DNA from: Flavobacterium urumqiense
Lineage (GTDB): Bacteria; Bacteroidota; Bacteroidia; Flavobacteriales; Flavobacteriaceae
Assembly: GCF_900108015.1 (NCBI RefSeq)
Contig: NZ_FNVP01000014.1
Coordinates: 20,865 to 84,864, forward strand
DNA length: 64,000 nucleotides
Reading direction: 5' to 3'
The notes below the pieces were generated by a model. The model was given only the letters and a program-made list of their open reading frames with translations. It was not told the DNA's origin and made no database searches. This document shows positions 18,491 to 26,999 of this stretch, one piece after another. The position numbers were made by a program, and so were the translations under genes. How positions within the stretch are numbered: the first letter of the stretch is position 1; the number at the start of each line of letters is the position of its first letter.

Positions 18491-18931
18491 ATGAAAAAAA
18501 TAGTTGAATACCGCAAACTACTAAATGTAGACAAAACTGCTGAGCTTAAAGATTTGAAAACGATTTATCGTAATGCGATGAAAGAAGCACATCCTGACAA
18601 ATTTTCGGGAGATGAAGCTGGATTAAAAGCTGCTGAAGAAAATAGTAAAAAGATTATTGAAGCTTATCATTTCTTGGTAAGTATCAATCCTGAAACACTT
18701 AAACAAAATCTACCAGAATATACTGAAACTATTGCAACTGCAACCATTTCAGATTATAAGTTTGTTGAAGGTAGATTGATTATTAATTTTTCAAACGGTA
18801 GTGTTTACGAGTATATCAGTGTACCAAAAGCAACTTACGTGAAAATGGTCAACGCAGATTCTCCAGGAAGATTTGCCAAAAGACATATTCTTAATTCATT
18901 TACTTGGAGAAAAACAATTAACCAAGATTAA
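18491..18931 (+). CDS. J-domain / KTSC-domain protein
   Basis: The 146-residue protein joins two modules. Residues 1-65 form a DnaJ-like J domain with the essential HPD tripeptide ('MKEAHPDKFSG'), which stimulates DnaK ATPase. Residues 80-146 match the KTSC domain ('VEGRLIINFSNGSVYEYISVP' and 'SPGRFAKRHILNSFTW'), a small domain linked in some proteins to RNA or nucleotide metabolism but without settled function. A clear terminator follows, so it is likely monocistronic. The fusion may be a co-chaperone with a specific client-binding KTSC part. Confidence 0.85.
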   Translation: MKKIVEYRKLLNVDKTAELKDLKTIYRNAMKEAHPDKFSGDEAGLKAAEENSKKIIEAYHFLVSINPETLKQNLPEYTETIATATISDYKFVEGRLIINFSNGSVYEYISVPKATYVKMVNADSPGRFAKRHILNSFTWRKTINQD

Positions 18932-18955
18932 TTTTTTTTTAAAACAAATAGACCA

Positions 18956-18981
18956 AGCACCCTTTAAATGGGTGCTTTTTT
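18956..18981 (+). terminator. Rho-independent terminator after the KTSC/J-domain gene
   Basis: Arms AGCACCC and GGGTGCT with a seven-base loop, followed by TTTTTATTTT. Confidence 0.88.
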
Positions 18982-19098
18982 ATTTTAACCAACATAATAA
19001 ATGATAATTCAATTTGCTACAAAAAAAAATAAAAATTAATATTGATTAATCAACTTGTTTTTAATACTTTAGTCACCCTAAAAAAACAAATAAAAATC

Positions 19099-19344
19099 AT
19101 GACCGATCCTTGTATTTTATTCAGATCCCAATATAAAAAAGCAAAGGAAACGCTTGATTTTCTGGAAAAGCAAAAATATCAAATAGAATTAGATCTTAAA
19201 TCAAATCCTATCTCTGCTGATCTTAACAAAAAGTTGAGAGAAATCAATTTAGACATTAAGATAACCAGTAACGAATTAGAACATGCCAATTATAGTATTG
19301 ATAAATGTGAAATTAAACATGCTGCAATAAAAAAAAATATTTAA
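19099..19344 (+). CDS. Small coiled-coil hypothetical protein
   Basis: From the ATG at 19099 an 81-residue helical, charged protein is encoded ('YKKAKETLDFLEKQKYQIEL', 'NKKLREINLDIKITSNELEHA'), with two cysteines. A TTG at 19042 would add 19 residues of poor coding character. The heptad-like spacing suggests a coiled coil, perhaps an oligomerising adaptor. No family is recognised and there is no close neighbour on the same strand. Confidence 0.55.
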   Translation: MTDPCILFRSQYKKAKETLDFLEKQKYQIELDLKSNPISADLNKKLREINLDIKITSNELEHANYSIDKCEIKHAAIKKNI

Positions 19345-19647
19345 TATAATTTGTGTTTTGCAATTGGTCAAAATTTTCACATAGCAGTTAATCAATTATA
19401 GTACTTTTAATCTACAACCGTAAAAGTTGCTAAAAATCAAATATATAAATACAATCCTTGTTTAGAAAGTCCCATTAAAAAATAATCTCCAATTAAATTT
19501 AAAGAAGCGATTTTTATTATTTCGTTTTTAATGGTCCAAATTTCTTATTAAGAATAAAAAACTATAACAAAAATTTAAGTGCTAAAGTTGTAGATAATTT
19601 ATTTTTTTAAATACTTTTGCTTACTTAACTTAATTAACTAATAAATA
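19345..19647. other. Intergenic region upstream of the DUF4369-thioredoxin gene
   Basis: About 300 AT-rich bases without a gene. The only signal is a TTG at 19588-19590 with TACTTTTG at 19612-19619 (21-base spacing), a likely promoter for the gene starting at 19648. Confidence 0.45.
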
Positions 19648-20808
19648 ATGAAAAAAATAATTTTATTACTTTCGGCTGTTGTGATATTGACTTCTTGTAC
19701 TAAAGATAAATATACTATAACTGGTACTGCAGCAGGATTTGAAAATGGAAAAACAGTAATCATGGAAACCCAGAATGAAAATGGTATGGGAATGATTGCT
19801 ATTGATACTGTAAAAATTGAAAACGGTAAATTTGAAATTAAAGGAAAAGCTTTAGAACCATCTTTCCATACACTGCAAATTGAAGGTGTACAAGAAAAAA
19901 TTCCTTTTATTTTAGAAAATGGAGATATTACCATAATTGTAAATAAAGACACCCTTCAAAAATCAAAAGTTTCAGGAACATATAATAATGACGAGTATGT
20001 AACTTTCAATAAAGAAATCACTCAAGTTCAAAAGAAATTAATGGATTTCCAAACGAAAAACATGCAAGCGATGAACGCTGCTCAGCAAGCTAAAGATACT
20101 GTTGTAATCAATGGATTGATGAAAGATTTTGCTAAAATTCAACAAGAAGTTGGAAAAGCTTCAAAAGATAAATATGTAGCTTATGCAGAAACGCATCCAA
20201 AATCTTTTATTTCTGTTTTAATTATTCAAGGAATGTTGAATGATCCAACTGCTGATGCTAAAAAATCAGAAAAAATGTACATTGGCTTAGATGAATCGAT
20301 AAAAAACACTAAACCAGGTAAAGCAGTAAAAACAAAACTTGCTGAAATGAAATCACCTTCTGTGGGAACTACTCCTCCAGCTCCAGCAACGGAAGCTAAA
20401 TGAAGAGCAGATTTTTCCGGTCCTAATCCAGAGGGGAAAGTAATTTCTCTGAAAGAATGTTTAGGAAAAGTTACAATAGTTGATTTTTGGGCTTCTTGGT
20501 GTGGTCCCTGTAGAGCAGAAAATCCAAATGTTGTTGCAATTTATAAAGACCTACATTCAAAAGGTCTTAATATTGTTGGTGTGTCTTTAGATAAAGATGA
20601 GAAAGCTTGGAAAGAAGCTATTGCAAAAGATAAATTGACATGGAATCATGTTTCAAATTTAAAATTTTGGGACGAGCCAATAGCCAAACAATATAATGTA
20701 GAATCTATTCCTGCCACTTTTATTCTTGATGCATCAGGAAATGTAGTAGCAAAAGATTTAAGAGGTGAAGAATTAAGAGCAAAAATTATGGAGCTTTTAG
20801 CTAAATAA
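19648..20808 (+). pseudogene. DUF4369-thioredoxin (TlpA/AhpC-TSA type) lipoprotein gene split by an in-frame TGA
   Basis: The reading frame encodes a lipoprotein signal ('LLLSAVVILTSCTKD', Cys at about 16), a DUF4369 domain to about 115, a helical linker, and, after a TGA at 20401-20403, a thioredoxin-like domain with the redox motif 'WASWCGPCRAENP' and the cis-Pro segment 'VESIPATFI'. The frame is continuous across the TGA and both halves belong to one known architecture of Bacteroidota periplasmic thiol-disulphide oxidoreductases. Everything else is intact, so this is either a recent nonsense mutation (a GGA or CGA glycine/arginine codon would restore it) or a base-calling error. As read, only the DUF4369 half would be made. 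Confidence 0.85.
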
Positions 20809-20833
20809 GCCCAATTAACATCATAAAATAAAA

Positions 20834-20859
20834 AATCTCCCCAGTGGAGATTTTTTTAT
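20834..20859 (+). terminator. Rho-independent terminator after the thioredoxin gene
   Basis: Arms AATCTCC and GGAGATT, five-base loop, followed by a T run. Confidence 0.85.
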
Positions 20860-20913
20860 TTTATTCAATACCAATGCTTTAAAAATAATACTAAAATTAA
20901 GTGCAAATTTAGT

Positions 20914-20943
20914 TTGGAAACTTCGAAACAGTTTTTATATTTG
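20914..20943 (+). promoter_or_regulatory. Sigma-A promoter of the tRNA-Tyr gene
   Basis: TTG at 20914-20916, 19-base spacer and TATATTTG at 20936-20943 match the flavobacterial consensus exactly; the tRNA begins 38 bases downstream. Confidence 0.8.
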
Positions 20944-20981
20944 CACCCGGTTAGCACAATAAGCAATGCTTGTTGAGTCTT

Positions 20982-21062
20982 GGGGAGATACTCAAGCGGC
21001 CAACGAGGGCAGACTGTAAATCTGCTGTGTAAACTTCGCAGGTTCGAATCCTGCTCTCCCCA
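20982..21062 (+). tRNA. tRNA-Tyr (anticodon GTA)
   Basis: The acceptor arms GGGGAGA and TCTCCCC pair perfectly. The anticodon arm is GCAGA-CTGTAAA-TCTGC, giving anticodon GTA, and the T arm contains GGTTCGAATCC. A long variable arm between the anticodon and T arms is typical of bacterial class II tRNA-Tyr. The discriminator base is A and no CCA is encoded. It stands alone between its own promoter and a terminator. Confidence 0.96.
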
Positions 21063-21066
21063 CAAA

Positions 21067-21098
21067 AACGTTTCAAGCAATTGAAACGTTTTTTTTTT
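21067..21098 (+). terminator. Rho-independent terminator after tRNA-Tyr
   Basis: Perfect 10-bp arms AACGTTTCAA / TTGAAACGTT around GCAA, followed by a run of Ts. Confidence 0.9.
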
Positions 21099-21154
21099 GT
21101 AAAAATAAATCTGAATTTAATAAGCTCACATTTTAATATAATATAATCTCAAAA

Positions 21155-21193
21155 AAAAGTCCCATCTCATTTTTTAAATGCGATGGGACTTTT
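21155..21193 (-). terminator. Terminator of the SIMPL gene
   Basis: Perfect 12-bp arms AAAAGTCCCATC / GATGGGACTTTT with A and T tails, located just past the SIMPL stop on the minus strand. Confidence 0.85.
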
Positions 21194-21213
21194 CTAATTA
21201 TTAGCTTATTTTT

Positions 21214-21903
21214 TTATTCCAAAATAAAACTTACAGTGACATTAGCAGTAATATTGATTTCGCCTACCGCAAGCGTTTCTCGTGGAGCTTTAGTATCACT
21301 CATCTCCATTGATTTCACGGCCATATACATAGGTTGTGGATAAAAAGGCTGTGAATTGTCAGATATCGTCATAGCACGCCCTATTTTTTGCCCTAAAACA
21401 GAAACATAGTCTTCCGCTTTCATTTTCGCCTCTTCAATCGCTAATTTCCTTGCTTCTGATTGGTGCTGAGCCAACTTTGATGATTGAAAGGTTACATTAT
21501 CTATTCTATTAATTCCCTCATCTACTAATCCATCCATTAATTCATCATATTTTGATAAATCTTTTAGTAAAATCTCAAGGGTTTGAGTCGCATTGTAACT
21601 ATGTTTCTTTTTTTCATAATCGTATTGCGGATTTAAAGACACGCGTTGCGTTTTATAATCAGCAGGATCCAAGTTCATTTTTTTAATAAACCTTAAAACC
21701 GCTTCCATTTTTTGATCATTCTCTTTTTTAACATCTTTCGCATTGTTCCCTTTGGTCTCAACAGTAACGACTATAGTTGCCTGATCTGGAATAACCTTTA
21801 CTTTCCCTTCTCCATTTACAGTTATTTGAGGAATTTGTTTAATTTCTTGACTGTAAGACGCCGTCAGAAATAGAATCGACAGAAGTAGTATTGCTTTTTT
21901 CAT
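21214..21903 (-). CDS. SIMPL-domain periplasmic protein
   Basis: A 229-residue protein with a Sec signal peptide ('ILLLSILFLTASYSQE') and a SIMPL domain (DUF541), seen in 'ITVNGEGKVKVIPDQATIVV', 'QTLEILLKDLSKYDELMDGL' and the family-typical 'REARKLAIEEAKMKAEDY'-like stretch near 150-165. SIMPL proteins (YggE, BP26 types) form oligomers in the periplasm or outer membrane and are linked to stress tolerance; the exact activity is not known. It is followed by its own terminator and preceded by the rhomboid gene on the same strand, 55 bases away. Confidence 0.9.
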   Translation of the reverse strand: MKKAILLLSILFLTASYSQEIKQIPQITVNGEGKVKVIPDQATIVVTVETKGNNAKDVKKENDQKMEAVLRFIKKMNLDPADYKTQRVSLNPQYDYEKKKHSYNATQTLEILLKDLSKYDELMDGLVDEGINRIDNVTFQSSKLAQHQSEARKLAIEEAKMKAEDYVSVLGQKIGRAMTISDNSQPFYPQPMYMAVKSMEMSDTKAPRETLAVGEINITANVTVSFILE

Positions 21904-21958
21904 CTCAATATTATTTAATTGTTTTGTTGTAATATTCTTTCAAAAGTTGTGCCATTAG

Positions 21959-22597
21959 TTATAGTTTCCCCATTTTTTCCATCGCAAAAAGAATAACTAT
22001 GGGAATGGCCAATAAAATCACCATTAAGGTATGATCTACGAATAATTGAGGGTCTTTTATCAAAGTAATCACATAACCGCCAATAGCACCTCCAAAATGA
22101 GCAGTGTGACCAATATTGTCATTCTTAGCTTTCATACCGTAAATGGAATACATCAGGTAAAGAATTCCAAAAAGATAAGCCGGTATAGGAATAACGAAAA
22201 ATATACCTAACATCATATCCGGTTGCAATAAAATTGCCGAATATAAAACACCGGTAACAGCTCCGGATGCCCCCACGGCTCTGTAGCTATAATCATTTTT
22301 ATGCATAAGCATGGTCAATAAACTTCCAAAAATTAGACTTCCTACGTAAATCAAAGCAAAAGAGAAACCTCCCAAATATTCAATAACAACAGGCGCAAAA
22401 AAATATAGCGTCAACATATTAAAAATCAAATGTGGAAAATCTGCATGAAGAAATCCTGATGAAAACATTCGAATTTGTTCTCCCGCACGGATACTGCCTA
22501 CATGAAATTCATATTTTCTAAAAAAAGAAAGATCGTTAAAACCTTTATAACTCATCAGTACATTAGCAACTATTATTCCTATTAAAATGGCATTCAT
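21959..22597 (-). CDS. Rhomboid-family intramembrane serine protease
   Basis: A 212-residue integral membrane protein of six predicted helices. The catalytic dyad is present: serine in 'GASGAVTG' (residue about 109) and histidine in 'HTAHFGGAIGG' (about 165). The family-typical 'FLHADFPHLIFNMLTLYFF' precedes them, which includes the conserved HxxxN in helix 2. Rhomboids cleave substrates inside the membrane; the substrate here is unknown. It shares strand and close spacing with the SIMPL gene. Confidence 0.93.
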   Translation of the reverse strand: MNAILIGIIVANVLMSYKGFNDLSFFRKYEFHVGSIRAGEQIRMFSSGFLHADFPHLIFNMLTLYFFAPVVIEYLGGFSFALIYVGSLIFGSLLTMLMHKNDYSYRAVGASGAVTGVLYSAILLQPDMMLGIFFVIPIPAYLFGILYLMYSIYGMKAKNDNIGHTAHFGGAIGGYVITLIKDPQLFVDHTLMVILLAIPIVILFAMEKMGKL

Positions 22598-22688
22598 AAA
22601 GTGTATTTATTGTGAATTGTAAATGTAGTGATTCTCTTAGATCTCACTAGTAAGTGTTCAAAATATATATGGATATTCATTTTTGCCT

Positions 22689-22696
22689 TATCTTTG
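22689..22696 (+). promoter_or_regulatory. Probable -7 box (TATCTTTG) for the acyltransferase gene
   Basis: TATCTTTG fits the consensus and lies 16 bases before the ATG. No TTG is present at the ideal spacing. Confidence 0.5.
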
Positions 22697-22712
22697 CAAG
22701 AAAAAATACTGA

Positions 22713-23582
22713 ATGCAATTTCTTATATTCATATTAGCCTATCCATTCCTGTGGATAATTTCTATTCTTCCTTTTCCTATTTTTTATTTGCTGTCTGACA
22801 TCGTCTATTTCATAGTCTATTATATCATTGGTTACCGAAAGAAAACCGTTAGAGCAAATTTAGCCTTGGCATTACCACATCTTAATGACAAAGAACGTCT
22901 TGTTATCGAGAAAAAATCCTATCATCATTTATGTGATATGTTTATGGAAATGATAAAAACCATGACCATTTCCTCGGAAGAAATGAACAAAAGATTTATA
23001 ATAACGAATCTGGCAGTTATCAAAGAATACGAGAAAAAAGGAAAAAGTATTATACTAATAGCCTCTCATTATGCAAGTTGGGAATGGTTAATTACATTGA
23101 ACCAAAAATTATCTTTTCAAGGTGTAGGTGTTTATAAAAAATTAGCAAATAAATATTTTGATAAACTTGTTAGAGATATACGTTCAAAATACAATACTGA
23201 ATTAGTTCCAACATATAAAACAATTCCATTGATTGCACATAATCAAAAAAATGGTATTCACTGTGTATATGGATTAGCCAGCGATCAATCCCCAAAATTA
23301 GACCGGATATTTCATTGGGATAGCTTCATGGGCGTAGAAGTTCCTGTTCACACGGGTCCTGAAATGTTAGCGAAAAAATATGATCTGACTGTTGTTTTTG
23401 CAAAAGTAAAAAAGGTTAAAAGAGGGTATTATGAACTTACCATAATTCCACTTAGTGACAATCCAAAATCAGTTCCGGACTTTGGGATTACCCATAACTT
23501 CATAAAAGAAGTAGAAAAACAAATATATGAAGCTCCCGAATATTATTTTTGGACGCATAAAAGATGGAAACACAGGAAATAA
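22713..23582 (+). CDS. Lysophospholipid / lipid A-type acyltransferase (LpxL/HtrB family)
   Basis: The 289-residue membrane-anchored protein has an N-terminal hydrophobic segment and the HX4(D/E) acyltransferase motif in 'LIASHYASWEWLI' near residue 115. The remaining LpxL/HtrB pattern is visible in 'GLASDQSPKLDRIFHWDSFMG' and 'VHTGPEMLAKKYDLTVVFAK'. Such enzymes add a secondary acyl chain to lipid A or a related lipid on the inner face of the inner membrane. It is monocistronic, divergent from the rhomboid gene, and converges on the aminotransferase gene. Confidence 0.9.
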   Translation: MQFLIFILAYPFLWIISILPFPIFYLLSDIVYFIVYYIIGYRKKTVRANLALALPHLNDKERLVIEKKSYHHLCDMFMEMIKTMTISSEEMNKRFIITNLAVIKEYEKKGKSIILIASHYASWEWLITLNQKLSFQGVGVYKKLANKYFDKLVRDIRSKYNTELVPTYKTIPLIAHNQKNGIHCVYGLASDQSPKLDRIFHWDSFMGVEVPVHTGPEMLAKKYDLTVVFAKVKKVKRGYYELTIIPLSDNPKSVPDFGITHNFIKEVEKQIYEAPEYYFWTHKRWKHRK

Positions 23583-23688
23583 TAAGGCGTTTTCAATTGC
23601 AATTTCCAGTTTAAAAAATTAAAACTGACTAATTCAAAAACAATATGCTTTTGAATAAGTGATTTCTTCTGTATAAAACCTGAACTTC

Positions 23689-25176
23689 TTATAAAGAAAA
23701 CCAGTTTTTTACCAACTCATCTTCTAATGGTTTTGCTTGTTTATGTACAAACTCATTTGTAACAGCATTATAATTATAATCCAAAGCCCAAGTTTTATGG
23801 TTTTCCGCCAATGCTTTTATTCCATTACAAACAAATTCAATTTCAGCAGTTGTAGTAGTGGGATGAATAGACATTCTGATCCAGCCCGGCTTTCTGATTA
23901 AATCTCCAAGTGTAATTTCATCAATTAATTTATGGGACGTTTCTTGGTCAACATGCAATAAAAAGTGTCCGTAGGTTCCTGCACAACTGCAACCGCCACG
24001 AGTTTGGATTCCAAATTTGTCATTCAATAACTTCACGCCCAAGTTAAAATGCAAGTCTTCCACAAAGAAAGAAATCACCCCTAACCGATCCTGGTGCTGT
24101 ACTGCGAGGATTTTAATATTGGAAACAGTTCCTAATTCCGAAAAAATATAATCTACTATTTCGTGCTCTCTTTTTAAGATGTTTTCAATTCCCATTTGCT
24201 CTTTCAACTGAATAGCCAATGCCGTTTTTATTACTTGAAGAAAACCAGGAGTACCACCATCTTCCCTATCTTCAATATTATCGATGTATTTGTGCTCTCC
24301 CCAAGGATTGGTCCAACTTACTGTTCCGCCACCAGGATTATCCGGAACCAAATTTTGGTATAATTTTTTATTAAAGACCAAAACACCGCAAGTTCCCGGT
24401 CCGCCGAGGAATTTATGAGGTGAAAAGAAAATGGCATCCAAATAACTTTCCCCATCTTCAGGATGCATATCAATTTTTACGTAAGGTCCTGAACAAGCGA
24501 AATCAACGAAACAAAGTCCATTGTTTAGATGCATTATTTTTGCCACTTCGTGATACGGAGTTCTGATTCCCGTAACATTAGAACACGATGTTATGGAAGC
24601 TATTTTAAAAGGTCTTTCTTTATATTTTTCCAATAACAATTGCAGATTTTCTATACTGAATAAGCCATCTTCTGAAGAAGGAATAACCTCAACATCGGCA
24701 ATAGTTTCTAGCCAAGACGTTTGATTCGAATGGTGTTCCATATGCGAAATAAAAACAATTGGTTTCTTTTCGGCTGGAATAGTGATATAATTTTTTAAGT
24801 TTTCGGGTACTTTTAAACCTAAGATTCGTTGAAATTTATTTACAACTCCGGTCATTCCTGTCCCATCAGTAATCAAAACATCATCAGCACTCGCATTCAC
24901 ATGATGTTTGATAATATGACGCGCCTGATGATATGCTTTTGTCATTGCTGTTCCCGAAACTGTAGTTTCTGTATGGGTATTGGCGACAAAAGGACCAAAT
25001 TCATTGATCAATTTTTCTTCGATAGGGCGATATAAACGACCACTGGCTGTCCAATCTGTATAAATAATTTGTTGCTGCCCGTAAGGAGTTTCAAATTTTT
25101 GATTGATTCCAATAATGTTATCGCGAAACTGTTGAAAGTATTGTTCTAATTGAGTTGGCTTTTCTTTGGTGGTCAT
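23689..25176 (-). CDS. Class-V aminotransferase, PLP-dependent (cysteine desulfurase-like fold)
   Basis: The 495-residue protein belongs to the aminotransferase class V family. PLP-binding features include 'HMEHHSNQTSW' near 145, 'FVDFACSGPYVKIDM' near 222-236, and the Schiff-base lysine in 'FFSPHKFLGGPGTCG' near 254. A cysteine-rich loop 'TRGGCSCAGTYGHF' near 395 is placed where the catalytic Cys loop of cysteine desulfurases lies. At 495 residues it is longer than IscS/SufS (about 400), and no Suf genes are near, so a housekeeping Fe-S role is doubtful. A TATCTTTG box (25196-25203 on the minus strand) lies upstream. Confidence 0.88.
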   Translation of the reverse strand: MTTKEKPTQLEQYFQQFRDNIIGINQKFETPYGQQQIIYTDWTASGRLYRPIEEKLINEFGPFVANTHTETTVSGTAMTKAYHQARHIIKHHVNASADDVLITDGTGMTGVVNKFQRILGLKVPENLKNYITIPAEKKPIVFISHMEHHSNQTSWLETIADVEVIPSSEDGLFSIENLQLLLEKYKERPFKIASITSCSNVTGIRTPYHEVAKIMHLNNGLCFVDFACSGPYVKIDMHPEDGESYLDAIFFSPHKFLGGPGTCGVLVFNKKLYQNLVPDNPGGGTVSWTNPWGEHKYIDNIEDREDGGTPGFLQVIKTALAIQLKEQMGIENILKREHEIVDYIFSELGTVSNIKILAVQHQDRLGVISFFVEDLHFNLGVKLLNDKFGIQTRGGCSCAGTYGHFLLHVDQETSHKLIDEITLGDLIRKPGWIRMSIHPTTTTAEIEFVCNGIKALAENHKTWALDYNYNAVTNEFVHKQAKPLEDELVKNWFSL

Positions 25177-25312
25177 TGTATTCTTAATTTGAGTTCAAAG
25201 ATATAGGTTTTCTTGCTATTTCTAAAATTAGAAACTTATTTGGACAATCAGTTATGAAATTAGGTAATGCAATTTTCTAATACTTCCAAAAAAGGAACCA
25301 TTTTTCCAAATT

Positions 25313-25424
25313 TAGCCCCGGTTGCAGTGAAAATCCTTTCTAGTCCTGAACTTGTTTCAGGACTAGAAAGATTGTAACGTAAAACGGGAACATTATTCCT
25401 GAAAAAGCCCCAATAACTCGCTCC
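25313..25424. repeat. Structured intergenic repeat, copy A
   Basis: A 23-base left arm (25313-25335) beginning TAGCCC and ending AAAATC precedes a perfect 15-bp hairpin with arms CTTTCTAGTCCTGAA (25336-25350) and TTCAGGACTAGAAAG (25356-25370) and a five-base loop; ATTG and a G/A-rich right arm follow. A second element at 41679-41758 has the same layout. In the left arm 18 of 23 positions agree, but the hairpin stem is different in sequence. It lies between two minus-strand genes. Confidence 0.75.
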
Positions 25425-25453
25425 AGAAATGGAAACAAATTTGGCTTAAAAAC

Positions 25454-25490
25454 AAAATCCTTTCAAAAGTTTGCACTCTGAAAGGATTTT
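25454..25490 (-). terminator. Terminator of the outer-membrane barrel gene
   Basis: Perfect 12-bp arms AAAATCCTTTCA / TGAAAGGATTTT, 13-base loop, A and T tails on both sides. It stands just past the end of the barrel gene on the minus strand. Confidence 0.85.
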
Positions 25491-25510
25491 TATTTTAAAA
25501 CTAGTTACGA

Positions 25511-26092
25511 TTATAAATCAAACCCTACTGAAAATTGCCAAACTCTGTTATGTGCCTAACCACTATCATACAAATCTCCTAAACCCAAATGATACCGTAC
25601 ACCTAAACTCACACCGGAATCAGTTTTAAAACCTCCTCCAAAGTTCATTCCCCAATCAAAATTGTTTGGATCGTATTCTTGTGAACTACTAAACAAACCA
25701 TCATATTCTTCTTTGTGAGAAATAGCCAATCCTATTTGTGGGCCAGCTTCCAGAAAGAAATTTTTAGAAGGATATGCCTTAAGCATTACCGGTAAATTGA
25801 TATAATTTAATTTTTGAGTAAATGTCGCATTACCGTCTTTGATCTCATATCCTTGTTGAGAATACATTAATTCTGGTTGAATTGAAAAATTTGGGCTAAT
25901 AAATTCCTCACCATAAACACCAACATGAAATCCATGACGTTGTCCTGTTTCTCCTTGACCGTCATAATTTACTGCGGCTAAATTATACCCGCCTTTTATA
26001 CCTGCGTTTGATTTGTGATCCGTTTTATTTTGGGCACTGATTGAAGCTACCATTCCAAAAAAGAAGGCGATTATTAAATTCTGCTTTTTCAT
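25511..26092 (-). pseudogene. Outer-membrane beta-barrel (porin-like) gene with a premature TAG near the end
   Basis: The frame encodes a Sec signal peptide ('IIAFFFGMVASISAQ') and a small beta-barrel of the PorT / outer-membrane protein beta-barrel type ('GIKGGYNLAAVNYDG', 'SIQPELMYSQQGYEI', 'FFLEAGPQIGLAI', 'SLGVRYHLGLGDLYDSG'). A TAG at 25556-25558 stops translation after 178 residues. The same frame continues with 'AHNRVWQFSVGFDL' to a TAA at 25511-25513, which is exactly the final strand and aromatic/hydrophobic end expected of a barrel. Loss of the last strand usually blocks BAM recognition. A CAG to TAG change would explain it; a sequence error is possible. Confidence 0.82.
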
Positions 26093-26126
26093 AAAATTAC
26101 TTTTTTTGAATTACTATATATATATT

Positions 26127-26903
26127 TTATTTTCCTCCATTGGCACGCAGATCTGCAATACATTGCGCGTCTAACTGCGGTGCTGATCCACCTGAAACCA
26201 TATTTCCAATACCATTTCCTGTTTCTGAAGACCAAAACATTAAGCAACTATTTACATTACAATGCTTAGCATGTGCGGTATCTTCATGATTACTTTGCAA
26301 AGCAGTACCAAGGTTTGTCAGTCCAAGAATATGTCCAAACTCATGTGTAATTACCGTAGTTTCAAGCAAAGTCCTATTGGGCTCAAATGGACTATCGCTT
26401 AAACCTTGAACGGTTTTTTCATAAATAACAAATGAAGTATTTCTATACGCGGTTCCTAAAATAACACTTGTACTTGTATCACTAGTTGATTGTCCATCAG
26501 CAAAGAATGCCCATATCGCTATTTGATTTGCCGTATTGTATTTTGTTCTGTTAGCATCCTCAATTGCTGCAATTTCTTCATTTGTATAAGGAGCATTTCC
26601 TGGCGAGGCAATTGCTCTTTTAATTACAGATATTCCCCCAGGTTTATAGGTTCGGGCTTCCAGAAATGCTACGAAGTTGTTTATTGCGGCAGTTGTGGGT
26701 TCAAAACCTACGACATAAACCAATTCAACAACTGTACTTTTAAAAGTATTGTCAGATAATAAATCATTTGCCGAACTACCGGTAGGCTTTTTATTGTTAG
26801 CAATGGAACTTCCTGTTCCGGAAACGTTACTTAAATCATCCTCTTTTGAACAGGATAGCAATAAGCCAAAACATATCGTTAGTACTGCAATTCTTTTTTT
26901 CAT
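26127..26903 (-). CDS. Lipoprotein zinc metalloprotease (membrane metalloprotease)
   Basis: The 258-residue protein has a lipoprotein signal ('VLTICFGLLLSCSKEDD', Cys near 18) and a zinc-binding motif 'THEFGHILGLTNLGT' near residue 187, i.e. HExxHxxG, followed by a conserved acidic 'NHEDTAHAKHC'. The arrangement resembles matrixin-like, archaemetzincin-type extracellular proteases called 'membrane metalloprotease' in flavobacteria. Three cysteines in 'HCNVNSCLMF' and 'DAQCIADL' could form a disulphide. It is attached to the outer or inner membrane by lipid and probably degrades extracellular or periplasmic protein. It reads in the same direction as the barrel gene, 34 bases away. Confidence 0.87.
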   Translation of the reverse strand: MKKRIAVLTICFGLLLSCSKEDDLSNVSGTGSSIANNKKPTGSSANDLLSDNTFKSTVVELVYVVGFEPTTAAINNFVAFLEARTYKPGGISVIKRAIASPGNAPYTNEEIAAIEDANRTKYNTANQIAIWAFFADGQSTSDTSTSVILGTAYRNTSFVIYEKTVQGLSDSPFEPNRTLLETTVITHEFGHILGLTNLGTALQSNHEDTAHAKHCNVNSCLMFWSSETGNGIGNMVSGGSAPQLDAQCIADLRANGGK

Positions 26904-26999
26904 TATTATCTTTTTATGTTATTAGTTAATTTATAAATAACAGCTACAGTATTTACCGCAACTTTTATTTATTATATAGCATTCAAATTAAACCCTGCT

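Noticed and set aside
20401..20403. TGA as selenocysteine codon
   Set aside because: The position lies in a low-complexity linker between domains, not at a redox site, and no SECIS-like hairpin follows.
20865..21080. Minus-strand open frame of 71 codons over the tRNA
   Set aside because: It reads the complement of tRNA-Tyr and its terminator; the tRNA explains the sequence.
23689..25176. Cysteine desulfurase of a Suf operon
   Set aside because: The protein is about 90 residues longer than SufS/IscS and has no Fe-S assembly neighbours.
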